Source of the DNA: an uncultured Lachnoclostridium sp.
Lineage (GTDB): Bacteria; Bacillota; Clostridia; Lachnospirales; Lachnospiraceae
Length of the DNA: 39,103 nt
Direction: 5' to 3'
Assembly (NCBI GenBank): GCA_947369165.1
Contig: CANBKJ010000019.1
Location: forward strand, 1 to 39,103
This document shows, piece after piece, positions 22,890 through 31,589 of this stretch. The notes below the pieces were generated by a model. That model was not told the DNA's origin, ran no database searches, and saw nothing but the letters and a program-made list of their open reading frames with translations. Numbering within the stretch: position 1 is the stretch's first letter; each line of letters opens with the position of its first letter. The position numbers and the translations under genes were made by a program.

Positions 22890-25142
22890 ATGAGAGACTT
22901 TAAGCAGTGGGAAGGATTTTCAGGAAGACTTTGGAAGGAAGGCATCGATGTGCGTGACTTCATTCAGAATAACTACAAGCCCTACGATGGTGACGAATCG
23001 TTTTTAGAGGGACCGACAGATGCCACAGATCGATTGTGGGGCAGACTGCAGGAACTTCAGAAGGAAGAGCGCCAGAAGGGCGGTGTGCTGGATATGGACA
23101 CGGAAGTGGTATCCTCACTGACTTCCCATGGTCCTGGATACATCAGCGAGGAACTGAAAGACATGGAGCAGATCGTGGGCCTGCAGACAGATAAACCGCT
23201 CAAACGGGCTTTTATGCCTTACGGTGGGATCCGTATGGCGGAGCAGTCATGTACGATGTATGGCTATCAGCCGAATGAAAAGCTCCACGAGATCTTTACT
23301 GCTTATCATAAGACACACAGCGACGCGGTGTTTGAGGTATACACTCCGGAGATGAAGCGGATGCGCCACAGCAAGATCCTGACCGGACTTCCGGATACCT
23401 ACGGAAGAGGACGGATCGTGGGAGATTACCGGCGTGTGGCACTGTATGGCATCGATGCTCTGATCGAAGAAAAAGAAAAAGATTTTGCCGGCAGCGAACG
23501 GCGCAGCATGAGGAGCAAGGATTACCGGATCCGTGAAGAACTGGCGGAGCAGATCAAATCCCTGAAGGGAATGAAGGCGATGGCAGAGATTTATGGCTGT
23601 GATATTTCGGAGCCGGCGAAAAATGCCAAGGAAGCCTTTCAGTGGCTGTATTTTGCCTACCTGGCTGCCATTAAAACACAAAATGGCGCTGCTATGAGTG
23701 TGGGACGTGTCTCTACTTTCCTGGATATTTATATTGAGAGAGATCTGGCAAATGGTACTTTGACGGAGAAGGAAGCACAGGAGCTGGTGGATCATATGAC
23801 CATGAAGTTCCGTATGGTCAAATTTGCCCGTATTGAATCCTATAACCAGCTGTTTTCCGGTGATCCGGTATGGGCAACCCTGGATGTGGGCGGCATCGGA
23901 ATGGATGGGCGCTCCCAGGTGACAAAGACCTGCTTCCGTTTCCTTCACACCCTGGAAAATATGGGGCCGTCTCCGGAGCCGAACCTGACGGTGCTCTATT
24001 CATCCCATCTGCCGGAGACCTTTAAAAAATATGCGTCTTATATTTCCATAAAGACAAGCTCAGTACAGTATGAAAACGATGATGTGATGCGTCCGGTATG
24101 GGGCGATGATTATGCGGTGTGCTGCTGTGTATCAGCGACGGAGACAGGGAAAGAAATTCAGTTTTTTGGAGCGAGAGCCAACCTTGCCAAATGTCTTCTG
24201 TATGCCATCAACGGCGGTATTGACGAGAAAAATAAGACGCAGGTGGGGCCGAAATACCGTCCGATTACTTCGGAGTATCTGGATTATGAGGAAGTGATGG
24301 AAAAATATGAGGAGATGATGACATGGCTGGCACAGACTTATGTGGAAACTCTGAATATGATCCATTACATGCACGATAAATACTATTATGAGGCGTCCCA
24401 GATGGCTCTGATCGACACGGATGTGCGTCGTACCTTTGCCACCGGTATCGCCGGCTTCTCCCATGTGGTAGATTCTTTGTGTGCTATTAAATATGCAAAG
24501 GTGAAGGTGATCCGGGATGAGGACGGTCTGGCTGTAGATTATGAGACGGAGGGAGAGTTTCCCAAATACGGAAATGACGATCCCAGGGCAGATGAGGTGG
24601 CAGTCTGGCTTCTGCGTACCTTTATGGGCAAGATCCGCAACTGCCATACCTATCGGGATTCGGAGCCTACGACTTCGATCCTCACCATTACTTCTAATGT
24701 GGTATATGGCAAGGCCACTGGTTCCCTTCCGGACGGAAGAAAGGCGGGAGAGCCGCTGGCACCGGGCGCCAACCCATCCTATGGTGCAGAGCAGAATGGT
24801 CTGCTGGCTTCACTGAACTCTGTGGCGAAACTTCCCTATGAGGAGGCATTGGATGGTATTTCCAACACCCAGACCATCAATCCGGGAGCCCTGGGGAACA
24901 CAGAGGAGGAGCGGGTGAAAAATCTTGTTCAGGTGCTGGACGGTTATTTTGATCAGGGAGCCCACCACCTGAATGTCAATGTTTTTGGCAAGGAGAAGCT
25001 GATGGATGCCATGGAACATCCGGAGAAGGAAGAGTACGCGAACTTTACGATCCGCGTATCCGGCTACGCCGTGAAATTCATTGATCTGACCAGGGAGCAG
25101 CAGCTGGATGTGATTTCCAGGACCTGCCACGAAAGGATGTAA
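22890..25142 (+). CDS. pflB: Formate C-acetyltransferase (pyruvate formate-lyase)
   Basis: 750-residue glycyl radical enzyme converting pyruvate and CoA to acetyl-CoA and formate under anaerobiosis. The active-site cysteine pair lies in [15 protein letters not shown] and the radical Gly in [11 protein letters not shown], about 25 residues from the C-terminus. N-terminal sequence ([20 protein letters not shown]) and length match true PflB and not diol dehydratase-type paralogues. The ATG at 22878 overlaps the ribosome site, and GGAGG is placed correctly for ATG 22890. The activase gene follows 4 nt after its stop. Only 15 nt separate it from fabZ, so it may be read from the fab operon. Confidence 0.97.
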   Translation: MRDFKQWEGFSGRLWKEGIDVRDFIQNNYKPYDGDESFLEGPTDATDRLWGRLQELQKEERQKGGVLDMDTEVVSSLTSHGPGYISEELKDMEQIVGLQTDKPLKRAFMPYGGIRMAEQSCTMYGYQPNEKLHEIFTAYHKTHSDAVFEVYTPEMKRMRHSKILTGLPDTYGRGRIVGDYRRVALYGIDALIEEKEKDFAGSERRSMRSKDYRIREELAEQIKSLKGMKAMAEIYGCDISEPAKNAKEAFQWLYFAYLAAIKTQNGAAMSVGRVSTFLDIYIERDLANGTLTEKEAQELVDHMTMKFRMVKFARIESYNQLFSGDPVWATLDVGGIGMDGRSQVTKTCFRFLHTLENMGPSPEPNLTVLYSSHLPETFKKYASYISIKTSSVQYENDDVMRPVWGDDYAVCCCVSATETGKEIQFFGARANLAKCLLYAINGGIDEKNKTQVGPKYRPITSEYLDYEEVMEKYEEMMTWLAQTYVETLNMIHYMHDKYYYEASQMALIDTDVRRTFATGIAGFSHVVDSLCAIKYAKVKVIRDEDGLAVDYETEGEFPKYGNDDPRADEVAVWLLRTFMGKIRNCHTYRDSEPTTSILTITSNVVYGKATGSLPDGRKAGEPLAPGANPSYGAEQNGLLASLNSVAKLPYEEALDGISNTQTINPGALGNTEEERVKNLVQVLDGYFDQGAHHLNVNVFGKEKLMDAMEHPEKEEYANFTIRVSGYAVKFIDLTREQQLDVISRTCHERM

Positions 25143-25146
25143 GAAA

Positions 25147-25884
25147 TTGAGTGAGAGAATTGGATATGTCCATTCTCTGGAAAGCTTTGGTTCTGCCGAC
25201 GGACCGGGCGTCCGGTATGTCATATTTCTGAGCGGCTGTCGCATGCGCTGCCAGTTCTGCCACAACCCGGACACCTGGGATCTTCGTGCCGGCAGGGAAT
25301 ATACGGCTTCTGAATTGATTCAGACAGCTTTGAGGTACCGCTCTTACTGGGGAAGTGAGGGCGGTATTACCGTCAGTGGGGGAGAGCCTCTGCTACAGAT
25401 CGACTTCTTACTGGAGCTGTTTTCCGAAGCTAAGAAAAAGGACATTCATACTACACTGGATACCAGCGGAAATCCATTTACGAGAGAGGAACCATTTTTT
25501 TCAAAATGGAAAGAACTGATGGAGGTCACAGATCTTGTCATGCTGGATATCAAACACATCGACGAGGAAGGGCACCAGATTTTAACCGGGCAGTCCGGCA
25601 AAAATATATTAGAGATGGCCAGGCTCATGTCTGATCTGGGACAGCCCATGTGGATCCGCCATGTGCTGGTGCCGGAGCGGAATGATAAAGACGAGTATCT
25701 TCGGGCGCTGGGGGCATTTATCCAGGAGTTAAAAACCGTGAAGAGAGTGGAAGTTCTTCCCTATCATACCCTTGGAATTTTTAAATGGGAGAATTTAGGA
25801 ATCCCTTATCCTTTGGAGGGGGTCGATCCCCCGTCGCCGGAGAGTGTGGCCCATGCGAAACAGATATTGGGGATCGTGGATTGA
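25147..25884 (+). CDS. pflA: Pyruvate formate-lyase activating enzyme
   Basis: 245-residue radical SAM enzyme that abstracts hydrogen from the PflB glycine. The [4Fe-4S] motif CxxxCxxC is CRMRCQFC, followed by HNPDTWD, and the SAM-contacting GGEP strand by TVSGGEPLLQ. Other family features are LDTSGNP and DLVMLDIKHID. The start is TTG 25147 (GGATG 7 nt upstream). Four-nt spacing after pflB and matched function make the pairing certain. Confidence 0.95.
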   Translation: MSERIGYVHSLESFGSADGPGVRYVIFLSGCRMRCQFCHNPDTWDLRAGREYTASELIQTALRYRSYWGSEGGITVSGGEPLLQIDFLLELFSEAKKKDIHTTLDTSGNPFTREEPFFSKWKELMEVTDLVMLDIKHIDEEGHQILTGQSGKNILEMARLMSDLGQPMWIRHVLVPERNDKDEYLRALGAFIQELKTVKRVEVLPYHTLGIFKWENLGIPYPLEGVDPPSPESVAHAKQILGIVD

Positions 25885-25937
25885 ACTGTCGAACAGGCTC
25901 AATCAGACACCAGCTTCATTTATTTTCTTAAAAATTG

Positions 25938-25966
25938 TTGAAATCTAAATGAAACAATAGTAAAAT
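25938..25966 (+). promoter_or_regulatory. Promoter of glyS-type gene
   Basis: TTGAAA (25938-25943) and TAAAAT (25961-25966) with a 17-bp spacer, 40 nt before the ATG. Confidence 0.7.
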
Positions 25967-26006
25967 AGCATACAGATTACGATTAAAAAAGGAAAGGACG
26001 ACGATT

Positions 26007-27395
26007 ATGGAAAAGACAATGGACAAAATTGTGGCACTTGCCAAAGGACGTGGTTTCATCTATCCGGGTTCGGAAATCTATGGCGGATTGGCGAATACAT
26101 GGGATTACGGAAATCTTGGAGTGGAGCTGAAAAACAACGTAAAAAAGGCATGGTGGCAGAAATTTATCCAGGAGAATAAATATAATGTCGGTGTGGACTG
26201 CGCCATTCTTATGAATCCGCAGACCTGGGTGGCTTCCGGTCATTTGGGCGGTTTTTCGGATCCGTTGATGGATTGTAAGGAATGCCACGAGAGATTTCGT
26301 GCAGATCAGCTGATCGAAAATTTTGCAGAGGAAAATGGCATGGAGCTGGATGGTTCTGTGGATGGCTGGGACAATACTAAAATGGAACAGTTTATTCAGG
26401 ATAAGGCAGTGCCGTGTCCTACCTGCGGCAAGCACAATTTTACGGAGATCAGACAGTTTAATCTGATGTTTAAGACTTTCCAGGGTGTCACAGAGGATGC
26501 AAAAAATACGGTATATCTCCGCCCGGAGACGGCACAGGGGATTTTTGTAAACTTTAAAAATGTACAGAGAACTTCCAGAAAAAAAGTACCTTTCGGTATC
26601 GGTCAGATCGGAAAATCCTTCCGTAATGAGATCACACCGGGGAACTTTACTTTCCGTACCCGCGAGTTTGAACAGATGGAGCTGGAGTTTTTCTGTGTAC
26701 CGGATACCGACCTGGAGTGGTTCTCTTACTGGAAAGAATTTTGTATCAAATGGCTGCAGGATCTGGGGATCAAAGAGGAAGAGATGCGGGTTCGCGACCA
26801 TGACAAAGAGGAGCTTTCCTTCTACAGTAAAGCCACCAGTGATATCGAGTTTTTATTCCCCTTTGGATGGGGCGAACTCTGGGGCATCGCAGACCGTACC
26901 GATTATGACCTGACCCAGCACCAGAATACCTCCGGCGAGGATATGAGTTATTTTGATGATGAGCGCAAGGACAAATACATACCTTATGTCATAGAGCCGT
27001 CCCTGGGCGCCGACCGTGTCACCCTTGCTTTTCTCTGCAGTGCTTATGATGAGGAAGAGCTGGAGGGTGGTGATGTGCGTACGGTTATGCACTTCCATCC
27101 GGCACTGGCACCGGTGAAGATCGGTGTGCTGCCACTGTCCAAGAAACTGGGTGAGGGGGCAGAGAAGGTATTTGAAGAACTGAGTAAATACTATAACTGT
27201 GAGTATGATGACCGTGGAAATATCGGCAAACGCTACCGCCGTCAGGATGAGATCGGAACCCCCTTCTGCATTACCTATGATTTTGATTCGGAAGAGGATG
27301 GAATGGTGACTGTGCGTGACCGTGATACGATGGAGCAGGAAAGAATAAAGATCACAGACCTTAAAATGTATTTTGAAAATAAATTTACATTTTAG
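26007..27395 (+). CDS. Glycine--tRNA ligase (single-chain dimeric type)
   Basis: 462-residue class II aminoacyl-tRNA synthetase charging tRNA-Gly. It is the alpha2 type (GlyQS/Grs1-like), not the bacterial alpha2-beta2 type. The N-terminus [15 protein letters not shown] and [11 protein letters not shown] are diagnostic. Motif 2 reads [20 protein letters not shown] and motif 3 EPSLGADRV. Cysteine pairs (CKECHE, CPTCGK) suggest a zinc-binding insert. Its own promoter precedes it. The next gene starts after a regulated 388-nt gap. Confidence 0.96.
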   Translation: MEKTMDKIVALAKGRGFIYPGSEIYGGLANTWDYGNLGVELKNNVKKAWWQKFIQENKYNVGVDCAILMNPQTWVASGHLGGFSDPLMDCKECHERFRADQLIENFAEENGMELDGSVDGWDNTKMEQFIQDKAVPCPTCGKHNFTEIRQFNLMFKTFQGVTEDAKNTVYLRPETAQGIFVNFKNVQRTSRKKVPFGIGQIGKSFRNEITPGNFTFRTREFEQMELEFFCVPDTDLEWFSYWKEFCIKWLQDLGIKEEEMRVRDHDKEELSFYSKATSDIEFLFPFGWGELWGIADRTDYDLTQHQNTSGEDMSYFDDERKDKYIPYVIEPSLGADRVTLAFLCSAYDEEELEGGDVRTVMHFHPALAPVKIGVLPLSKKLGEGAEKVFEELSKYYNCEYDDRGNIGKRYRRQDEIGTPFCITYDFDSEEDGMVTVRDRDTMEQERIKITDLKMYFENKFTF

Positions 27396-27448
27396 AATGT
27401 TTGTGGGTAAGTGGAATAATGGTACATGATAATATTACCAAAAAATGC

Positions 27449-27477
27449 TTGCAATAAATATGTAACTATGATAGGAT
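27449..27477 (+). promoter_or_regulatory. Promoter of leader peptide and ABC exporter operon
   Basis: TTGCAA (27449-27454) and TAGGAT (27472-27477) with a 17-bp spacer, giving a transcript start near 27484 and about 200 nt of leader before the ABC gene terminator. Confidence 0.75.
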
Positions 27478-27522
27478 AATAACCACGATAGCAAAATAGA
27501 AATTAGAAAGGAGGTGGACGAT

Positions 27523-27621
27523 ATGATCAGAACAATAAGAACAACAAATCATGCTTATTTGACAAAAGGAACAGCTTATATCAGAAATCTTATCGTCCAG
27601 CCTCCTGTTACCAGGGCTTAG
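27523..27621 (+). CDS. 32-residue leader peptide
   Basis: A short ORF with a very strong ribosome site (AAAGGAGGTGGACGAT directly before ATG 27523) encoding MIRTIRTTNHAYLTKGTA and then YIRNLIVQPPVTRA. It is basic, has no hydrophobic signal or cysteines, and contains a Pro-Pro pair at codons 27-28. Codons 20-28 form the middle strand of the attenuator and its ribosome site is part of the competing helix, so the likely role is translation sensing in cis, as with the leader upstream of the Bacillus bmrCD exporter. A secreted peptide substrate of the exporter is a less likely alternative, since it would not require these pairings. Confidence 0.75.
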   Translation: MIRTIRTTNHAYLTKGTAYIRNLIVQPPVTRA

Positions 27622-27678
27622 CGGGGAGAGAACTTTCTTTGCTTTGTAAAAAAATAGAAGAGTTTGGACGTAATGACG

Positions 27679-27711
27679 GGATTTCTGAGGAATATCAGAA
27701 ATCCTGTTTTT
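27679..27711 (+). terminator. Attenuator terminator before the ABC exporter pair
   Basis: Perfect 10-bp stem GGATTTCTGA/TCAGAAATCC with a 6-nt loop and a TGTTTTTC tail, between the leader peptide and the ABC gene at 27784. Confidence 0.85.
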
Positions 27712-27783
27712 CTATATTATGGAAGGTAAAGTCAAATAATATGCTTGTTGTACAGACATCATTTGTAGAGAGAGGAGAGAACA

Positions 27784-29637
27784 ATGAGTAAGAAGCCAGA
27801 GAAAAACAAAGGACTCGGGTTTTGGGAAACAGTAAAAAATAATTTTTATGCTCTGGGGTTTGTGTGGTCCATGAGTAAAAGTTATGTGATCCACGCATTT
27901 TTCAGCAATGCCATCGGCTATTTTATCTGGGTGTTTTACAGCGCCTATTTTATCCGTTATATCATTCAGGCAGTGACAGGAGGCGGAGCTGTTTCCACGG
28001 TGTATTTTTATATCGGCATGGTGTCAGCACTGATGTGTGTGCTCATACTTTATGACAGATATGTGGACCGGGTAGTGAAACCACTCAAAGAAGTTGAATT
28101 GTATCAGAGGATGTATTCGGTGTTTTATCACAAGGCGGAAAATGTGGAGCTGGAGTGCTTTGAGGATACAGAGTTTTACAACCGCTACACCATGGCAGTG
28201 GACCAGGCATGTGAGAAGATGACGAAGATCGTCTGGGAGATGACTAATATCATCTGTGCTGCCATTGCAGGGATCTCTACATATGTGCTGATGTACCGGA
28301 TGGATCCGAGAATGCTGCTGTTTGTATTGTCACCTATCGTCGGATCTTTTGTATTTGGGACGATAATGAATAAACTGAATTTTGCGATATACCGCGAGGT
28401 GACGCCGGATAACCGGAAGACAGAGTATGTAAACCGGGTGATGTATCTGGGGGAATATGCAAAGGAAATGCGGCTTTCCAATATATTTCAGGTGCTGAAG
28501 CGCACCTATGAGGAAGCAGTGGCGCACCGGATCCAGGTGGTGAAATCTTACATAAGCAGACTGATCCCCAGCGCGTTTCTGCAGTTCTATCTGTCTTATA
28601 TCATCATCTTTGAGGGGCTTTTGCTGTATGGAGCCTATCAGACAATGGTGGTACACCGGCTGAGCCTGGCGGATCTGTCGATTTTGTCCAGTATGATGGT
28701 GACCGCATCCTGGATCCTTGTACGCATTGGCAACTCCATGATGACCTGCAGCCAGAATGGAATGTTTGTATACAATATACGTACTTTTATGTCCTATGAA
28801 GAGAAGATTCCGGAAGATGCCAGGGGAGATCTGCCGGACCAGGAGATTGAAAGTATCGAATTCTGTCATGTATCCTTTTCCTACCGGGGAGGAAAAGAGG
28901 TGATCCACGATCTTTCATTTAAAATTGGAAAAAATGAATCTGTGGCTCTGGTGGGACACAACGGAGCCGGTAAAACCACGATCCTCAAATTGTTGTTCCG
29001 GCTCTATGATCCGGATGCGGGGCAGATCCTTGTGAATGGCAGAGATATCAGGGAGTATGACCTGGAGGCATATCGGAATTTATTTGCAGCAGCGTTCCAG
29101 GATTATAAGATCTTTGCCTACAGTGTCATGGATAATATCCTGATGGAGCGTCAGGTGGAGGATCCGGAAAAAGTGACAGTGGAGGCATTGAAGCGGGCGG
29201 GGGTTTACGAAAAGGTGATGAGCCTTCCCCAGGGCATCCACACGATGCTGACAAAAGAGTTTGAGGAGGAGGGGGCGGTGCTCTCCGGTGGTGAATACCA
29301 GAAGATCGTCGTGGCGAGGGCTTTTGCCAATCCGGCATCGGTCAAGGTGTTTGATGAACCATCCAGCGCGCTGGATCCCATCGCTGAATATGATCTGTTT
29401 CAGGCGATCCTGGAAGAGAGCCGGGATCACATCATGTTTTTTATTTCTCACCGGCTGTCCTCGGTAAAGGATGCGGATGTGGTGTATATGCTGGAAGAGG
29501 GATGCCTGATCGAGCAGGGAACCCATGAGGAGCTGATGGGACAGAACGGGAAATATGCCCGGATGTACCGGATGCAGGCGAAGAATTACCAGCCGGAGGA
29601 ATCAGATTTGGAGGTGGAATGGGATGCAGTCGGATAA
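27784..29637 (+). CDS. ABC exporter half-transporter (first of pair)
   Basis: 617-residue protein with a six-helix ABC exporter domain (about residues 35-320) fused to an ATPase domain. Walker A is LVGHNGAGKTT (about 392), the signature LSGGEYQK, Walker B VKVFDEPSSALDP and the H-loop FISHRLSSV; all catalytic residues are present. There is no peptidase domain, so it is not a double-glycine bacteriocin processor. The downstream gene overlaps by 14 nt and encodes a similar protein, so they likely form a heterodimer. The gene is transcribed only past the attenuator, as expected for a drug or peptide efflux pump induced by translation inhibition. Substrate not known. Confidence 0.9.
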   Translation: MSKKPEKNKGLGFWETVKNNFYALGFVWSMSKSYVIHAFFSNAIGYFIWVFYSAYFIRYIIQAVTGGGAVSTVYFYIGMVSALMCVLILYDRYVDRVVKPLKEVELYQRMYSVFYHKAENVELECFEDTEFYNRYTMAVDQACEKMTKIVWEMTNIICAAIAGISTYVLMYRMDPRMLLFVLSPIVGSFVFGTIMNKLNFAIYREVTPDNRKTEYVNRVMYLGEYAKEMRLSNIFQVLKRTYEEAVAHRIQVVKSYISRLIPSAFLQFYLSYIIIFEGLLLYGAYQTMVVHRLSLADLSILSSMMVTASWILVRIGNSMMTCSQNGMFVYNIRTFMSYEEKIPEDARGDLPDQEIESIEFCHVSFSYRGGKEVIHDLSFKIGKNESVALVGHNGAGKTTILKLLFRLYDPDAGQILVNGRDIREYDLEAYRNLFAAAFQDYKIFAYSVMDNILMERQVEDPEKVTVEALKRAGVYEKVMSLPQGIHTMLTKEFEEEGAVLSGGEYQKIVVARAFANPASVKVFDEPSSALDPIAEYDLFQAILEESRDHIMFFISHRLSSVKDADVVYMLEEGCLIEQGTHEELMGQNGKYARMYRMQAKNYQPEESDLEVEWDAVG

Positions 29638-31429
29638 AAAAATGAAACTCTCGACAAGAAAAACCTTTGCCAATACATGGTTTATGACCAGATTGATCTT
29701 TCAGGCATCGCCGATTTATGGTATTATGTTAATATTTGAAAAGATCCGGCACAATGGCCTGATCTTTGTAGAACATACACTGGGCATTGGATTTGTTCTG
29801 GAGGCGGCGGAGTTTGGGAAACCATTTCGGGAAGTACTGTATTTTATGTTGTTCCTGTTCGGCCTCCTGGCATTTTCTGGTTTGTATTCTGCTGTTTTCA
29901 ACTCCGTGGTGGCAGAGATCAGTATGCCGAAGATTGAAAAGAAGCTGAAATTTCTGTTATATGAAAAGTCGGGAAGACTGGATATCGCCTGTTATGACGA
30001 TCCGGAATATTACAACGAATTTGTGCTGGCGGTGTCAGAATCGAAAAATTCCATTGACCGTACAGTGAATCTTATCGGTATGCTGGTTTCCGGACTTGTG
30101 ATATTTTTTAGTTATGGTACATATTTTCTTTTAAAAGATTCTGTATCGGTCCTGTTTGTGCTGGTATCTTTTGTGGGAAGTTTTCTGATCCACGGCATTG
30201 CCAATAAGATCCGGTTCCGGCTGAATCTGAAGATCAATCCGCTGAATAAAAAGAGGCAGTATGTACACCGTGTTTTTTATCTCAGCGCTTATGCCAAAGA
30301 ACTCCGGCTTAACCGGAGGGTTTCGGGAAGGCTGCACAGGGATTTTGAGGAGACGAACCAGAAGATCTACCAGTGTCAGAAAAAAGAGAGTAAGAAGCTG
30401 TGGCTGTTGAACTTCCTGACAGGTTATGTGTTCAGTGATTTTATTTTCGATGGGGTTTATCTGGGATATCTGGTATTCCAGGCGGCGGTCAGAAAGGCAC
30501 TTTCCTTTAGCAGTCTGGTAGTGCTGTACAATTCCGCAGGAAGTTTGAGAAACGGTCTCAGGATTTTGTCAGACCTGCCTCCTGTGGCGGTGGAAACGGC
30601 CCTTTATGTAGAAAAGATCCGGAATTTTCTAGCCTATGAGACTAAGGTAGTGAGTGAACAGGATCTGCCTATGCCGGAAAAGATTGGAGAGATTCGCTTT
30701 GAAGACGTGTCCTTTGCCTATAATGAGAAGGATGGGGATATCATCCATCGGGTTTCCTTTTCTATTGCGCCCAGGGAAAAGATTGCCCTTGTGGGGTACA
30801 ATGGTGCTGGAAAGACTACGCTGATCAAGCTTCTGATGCGTCTATATGATCCCACAGAGGGAAGAATCCTTCTGAATGGTGTGGATATACGAAACTATGA
30901 CCTGGCACAGTACCGCAGCAGGATGGGGACCGTATTTCAGGATTACCAGATCTATGCTGCCACAGTTGCTGAGAACGTGGTGATGGATGCGGTGCCTGCC
31001 CATGCAGATGTAGCACCCGCACTTCAGCAGAGTGGATTTTATCCGCGGCTCCGGTCCATGAAAAATGGTGTAGATACGGGACTGACCAGAGAATTTGATG
31101 AGGAGGGCACGAACCTTTCCGGCGGGGAGAGCCAGAAGCTGGCAGTGGCGCGGGTGTTTTATAAGGATTGTGACTGGATCATCCTGGATGAGCCTTCCAG
31201 TGCGCTGGATCCAATTGCGGAATACCAGCTGAACATCTCTATGGCAAAGGCATCGGAGAACAAAAGCGTTATATTTATTTCCCACCGCCTTTCCACCACG
31301 AGACATGCGGACCGGATCCTTATGTTGGAAAAGGGCAGGATCATCGAGGCGGGGACCCACGATTCCCTCGTTGCCAGAGACGGAAAATATGCTCAGATGT
31401 GGCAGGCGCAGGCGAGTAAATATGTGTGA
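29624..31429 (+). CDS. ABC exporter half-transporter (second of pair)
   Basis: 601-residue half-transporter with the same layout as the preceding gene: six membrane helices (about 20-320) and an ATPase domain with LVGYNGAGKTT, LSGGESQK, WIILDEPSSALDP and FISHRLSTT. Both ATP sites of the pair look competent. I start at ATG 29624, where GGAGG lies 9 nt upstream; the frame opens at 29555 inside the previous gene. The 14-nt overlap implies coupled translation. Both subunits lack the N-terminal extension found in the next ABC pair, so the two pairs are different systems. Confidence 0.9.
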   Translation: MQSDKKMKLSTRKTFANTWFMTRLIFQASPIYGIMLIFEKIRHNGLIFVEHTLGIGFVLEAAEFGKPFREVLYFMLFLFGLLAFSGLYSAVFNSVVAEISMPKIEKKLKFLLYEKSGRLDIACYDDPEYYNEFVLAVSESKNSIDRTVNLIGMLVSGLVIFFSYGTYFLLKDSVSVLFVLVSFVGSFLIHGIANKIRFRLNLKINPLNKKRQYVHRVFYLSAYAKELRLNRRVSGRLHRDFEETNQKIYQCQKKESKKLWLLNFLTGYVFSDFIFDGVYLGYLVFQAAVRKALSFSSLVVLYNSAGSLRNGLRILSDLPPVAVETALYVEKIRNFLAYETKVVSEQDLPMPEKIGEIRFEDVSFAYNEKDGDIIHRVSFSIAPREKIALVGYNGAGKTTLIKLLMRLYDPTEGRILLNGVDIRNYDLAQYRSRMGTVFQDYQIYAATVAENVVMDAVPAHADVAPALQQSGFYPRLRSMKNGVDTGLTREFDEEGTNLSGGESQKLAVARVFYKDCDWIILDEPSSALDPIAEYQLNISMAKASENKSVIFISHRLSTTRHADRILMLEKGRIIEAGTHDSLVARDGKYAQMWQAQASKYV

Positions 31430-31446
31430 GTTATGATTGTTCAGAC

Positions 31447-31475
31447 TGGCGCCATTGGGCTGGCTTGATGGTGCC
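31447..31475 (+). repeat. Hairpin containing the repeated 15-mer
   Basis: TGGCGCCATTGGGCT (31447-31461) repeats 22329-22343 exactly. GGCGCCAT (31448-31455) pairs with ATGGTGCC (31468-31475). It lies in the 160-nt gap between the two ABC units and lacks a T-tract. Confidence 0.5.
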
Positions 31476-31491
31476 GATCTATGACAGGATA

Positions 31492-31519
31492 TTGCAATTT
31501 TTATGCAAGAAAATACATT
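31492..31519 (+). promoter_or_regulatory. Possible promoter of the second ABC/DUF1854 unit
   Basis: TTGCAA (31492-31497) and TACATT (31514-31519) with a 16-bp spacer, 70 nt before ATG 31590. Read-through from the upstream pair is an alternative. Confidence 0.4.
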
Positions 31520-31589
31520 TCTTTCTGTGTAAAGGTGCATTAAGATATAAACAGCATAAAACATGGTTGAGTATGAAATGGAGGAAGTT

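Larger units (their letters stand above)
27509..27711 (+). promoter_or_regulatory. Leader-peptide attenuator with competing antiterminator and terminator
   Basis: Three mutually exclusive pairings are visible. (1) AGGAGGTGGACGATA (27509-27523), the leader's ribosome site plus first start-codon base, pairs with TATCGTCCA-G-CCTCCT (27591-27606), 15 bp with one bulged G. (2) The same 3' region plus the codons before it, TCAGAAATCTTA and CGTCCA (27581-27599), can pair with TGGACGTAA (27665-27673) and GATTTCTGA (27680-27688). (3) GGATTTCTGA (27679-27688) pairs with TCAGAAATCC (27695-27704), followed by a T-rich tail: an intrinsic terminator. A ribosome held early in the leader ORF would free the middle strand and prevent termination. 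Confidence 0.75.

Noticed and set aside
27523-27621. The 32-residue peptide as a bacteriocin or RiPP precursor
   Set aside because: No double-Gly site, no Cys or Ser/Thr-rich core, no modification enzyme nearby, and the exporters lack a peptidase domain; the pairing pattern explains it better as a leader.
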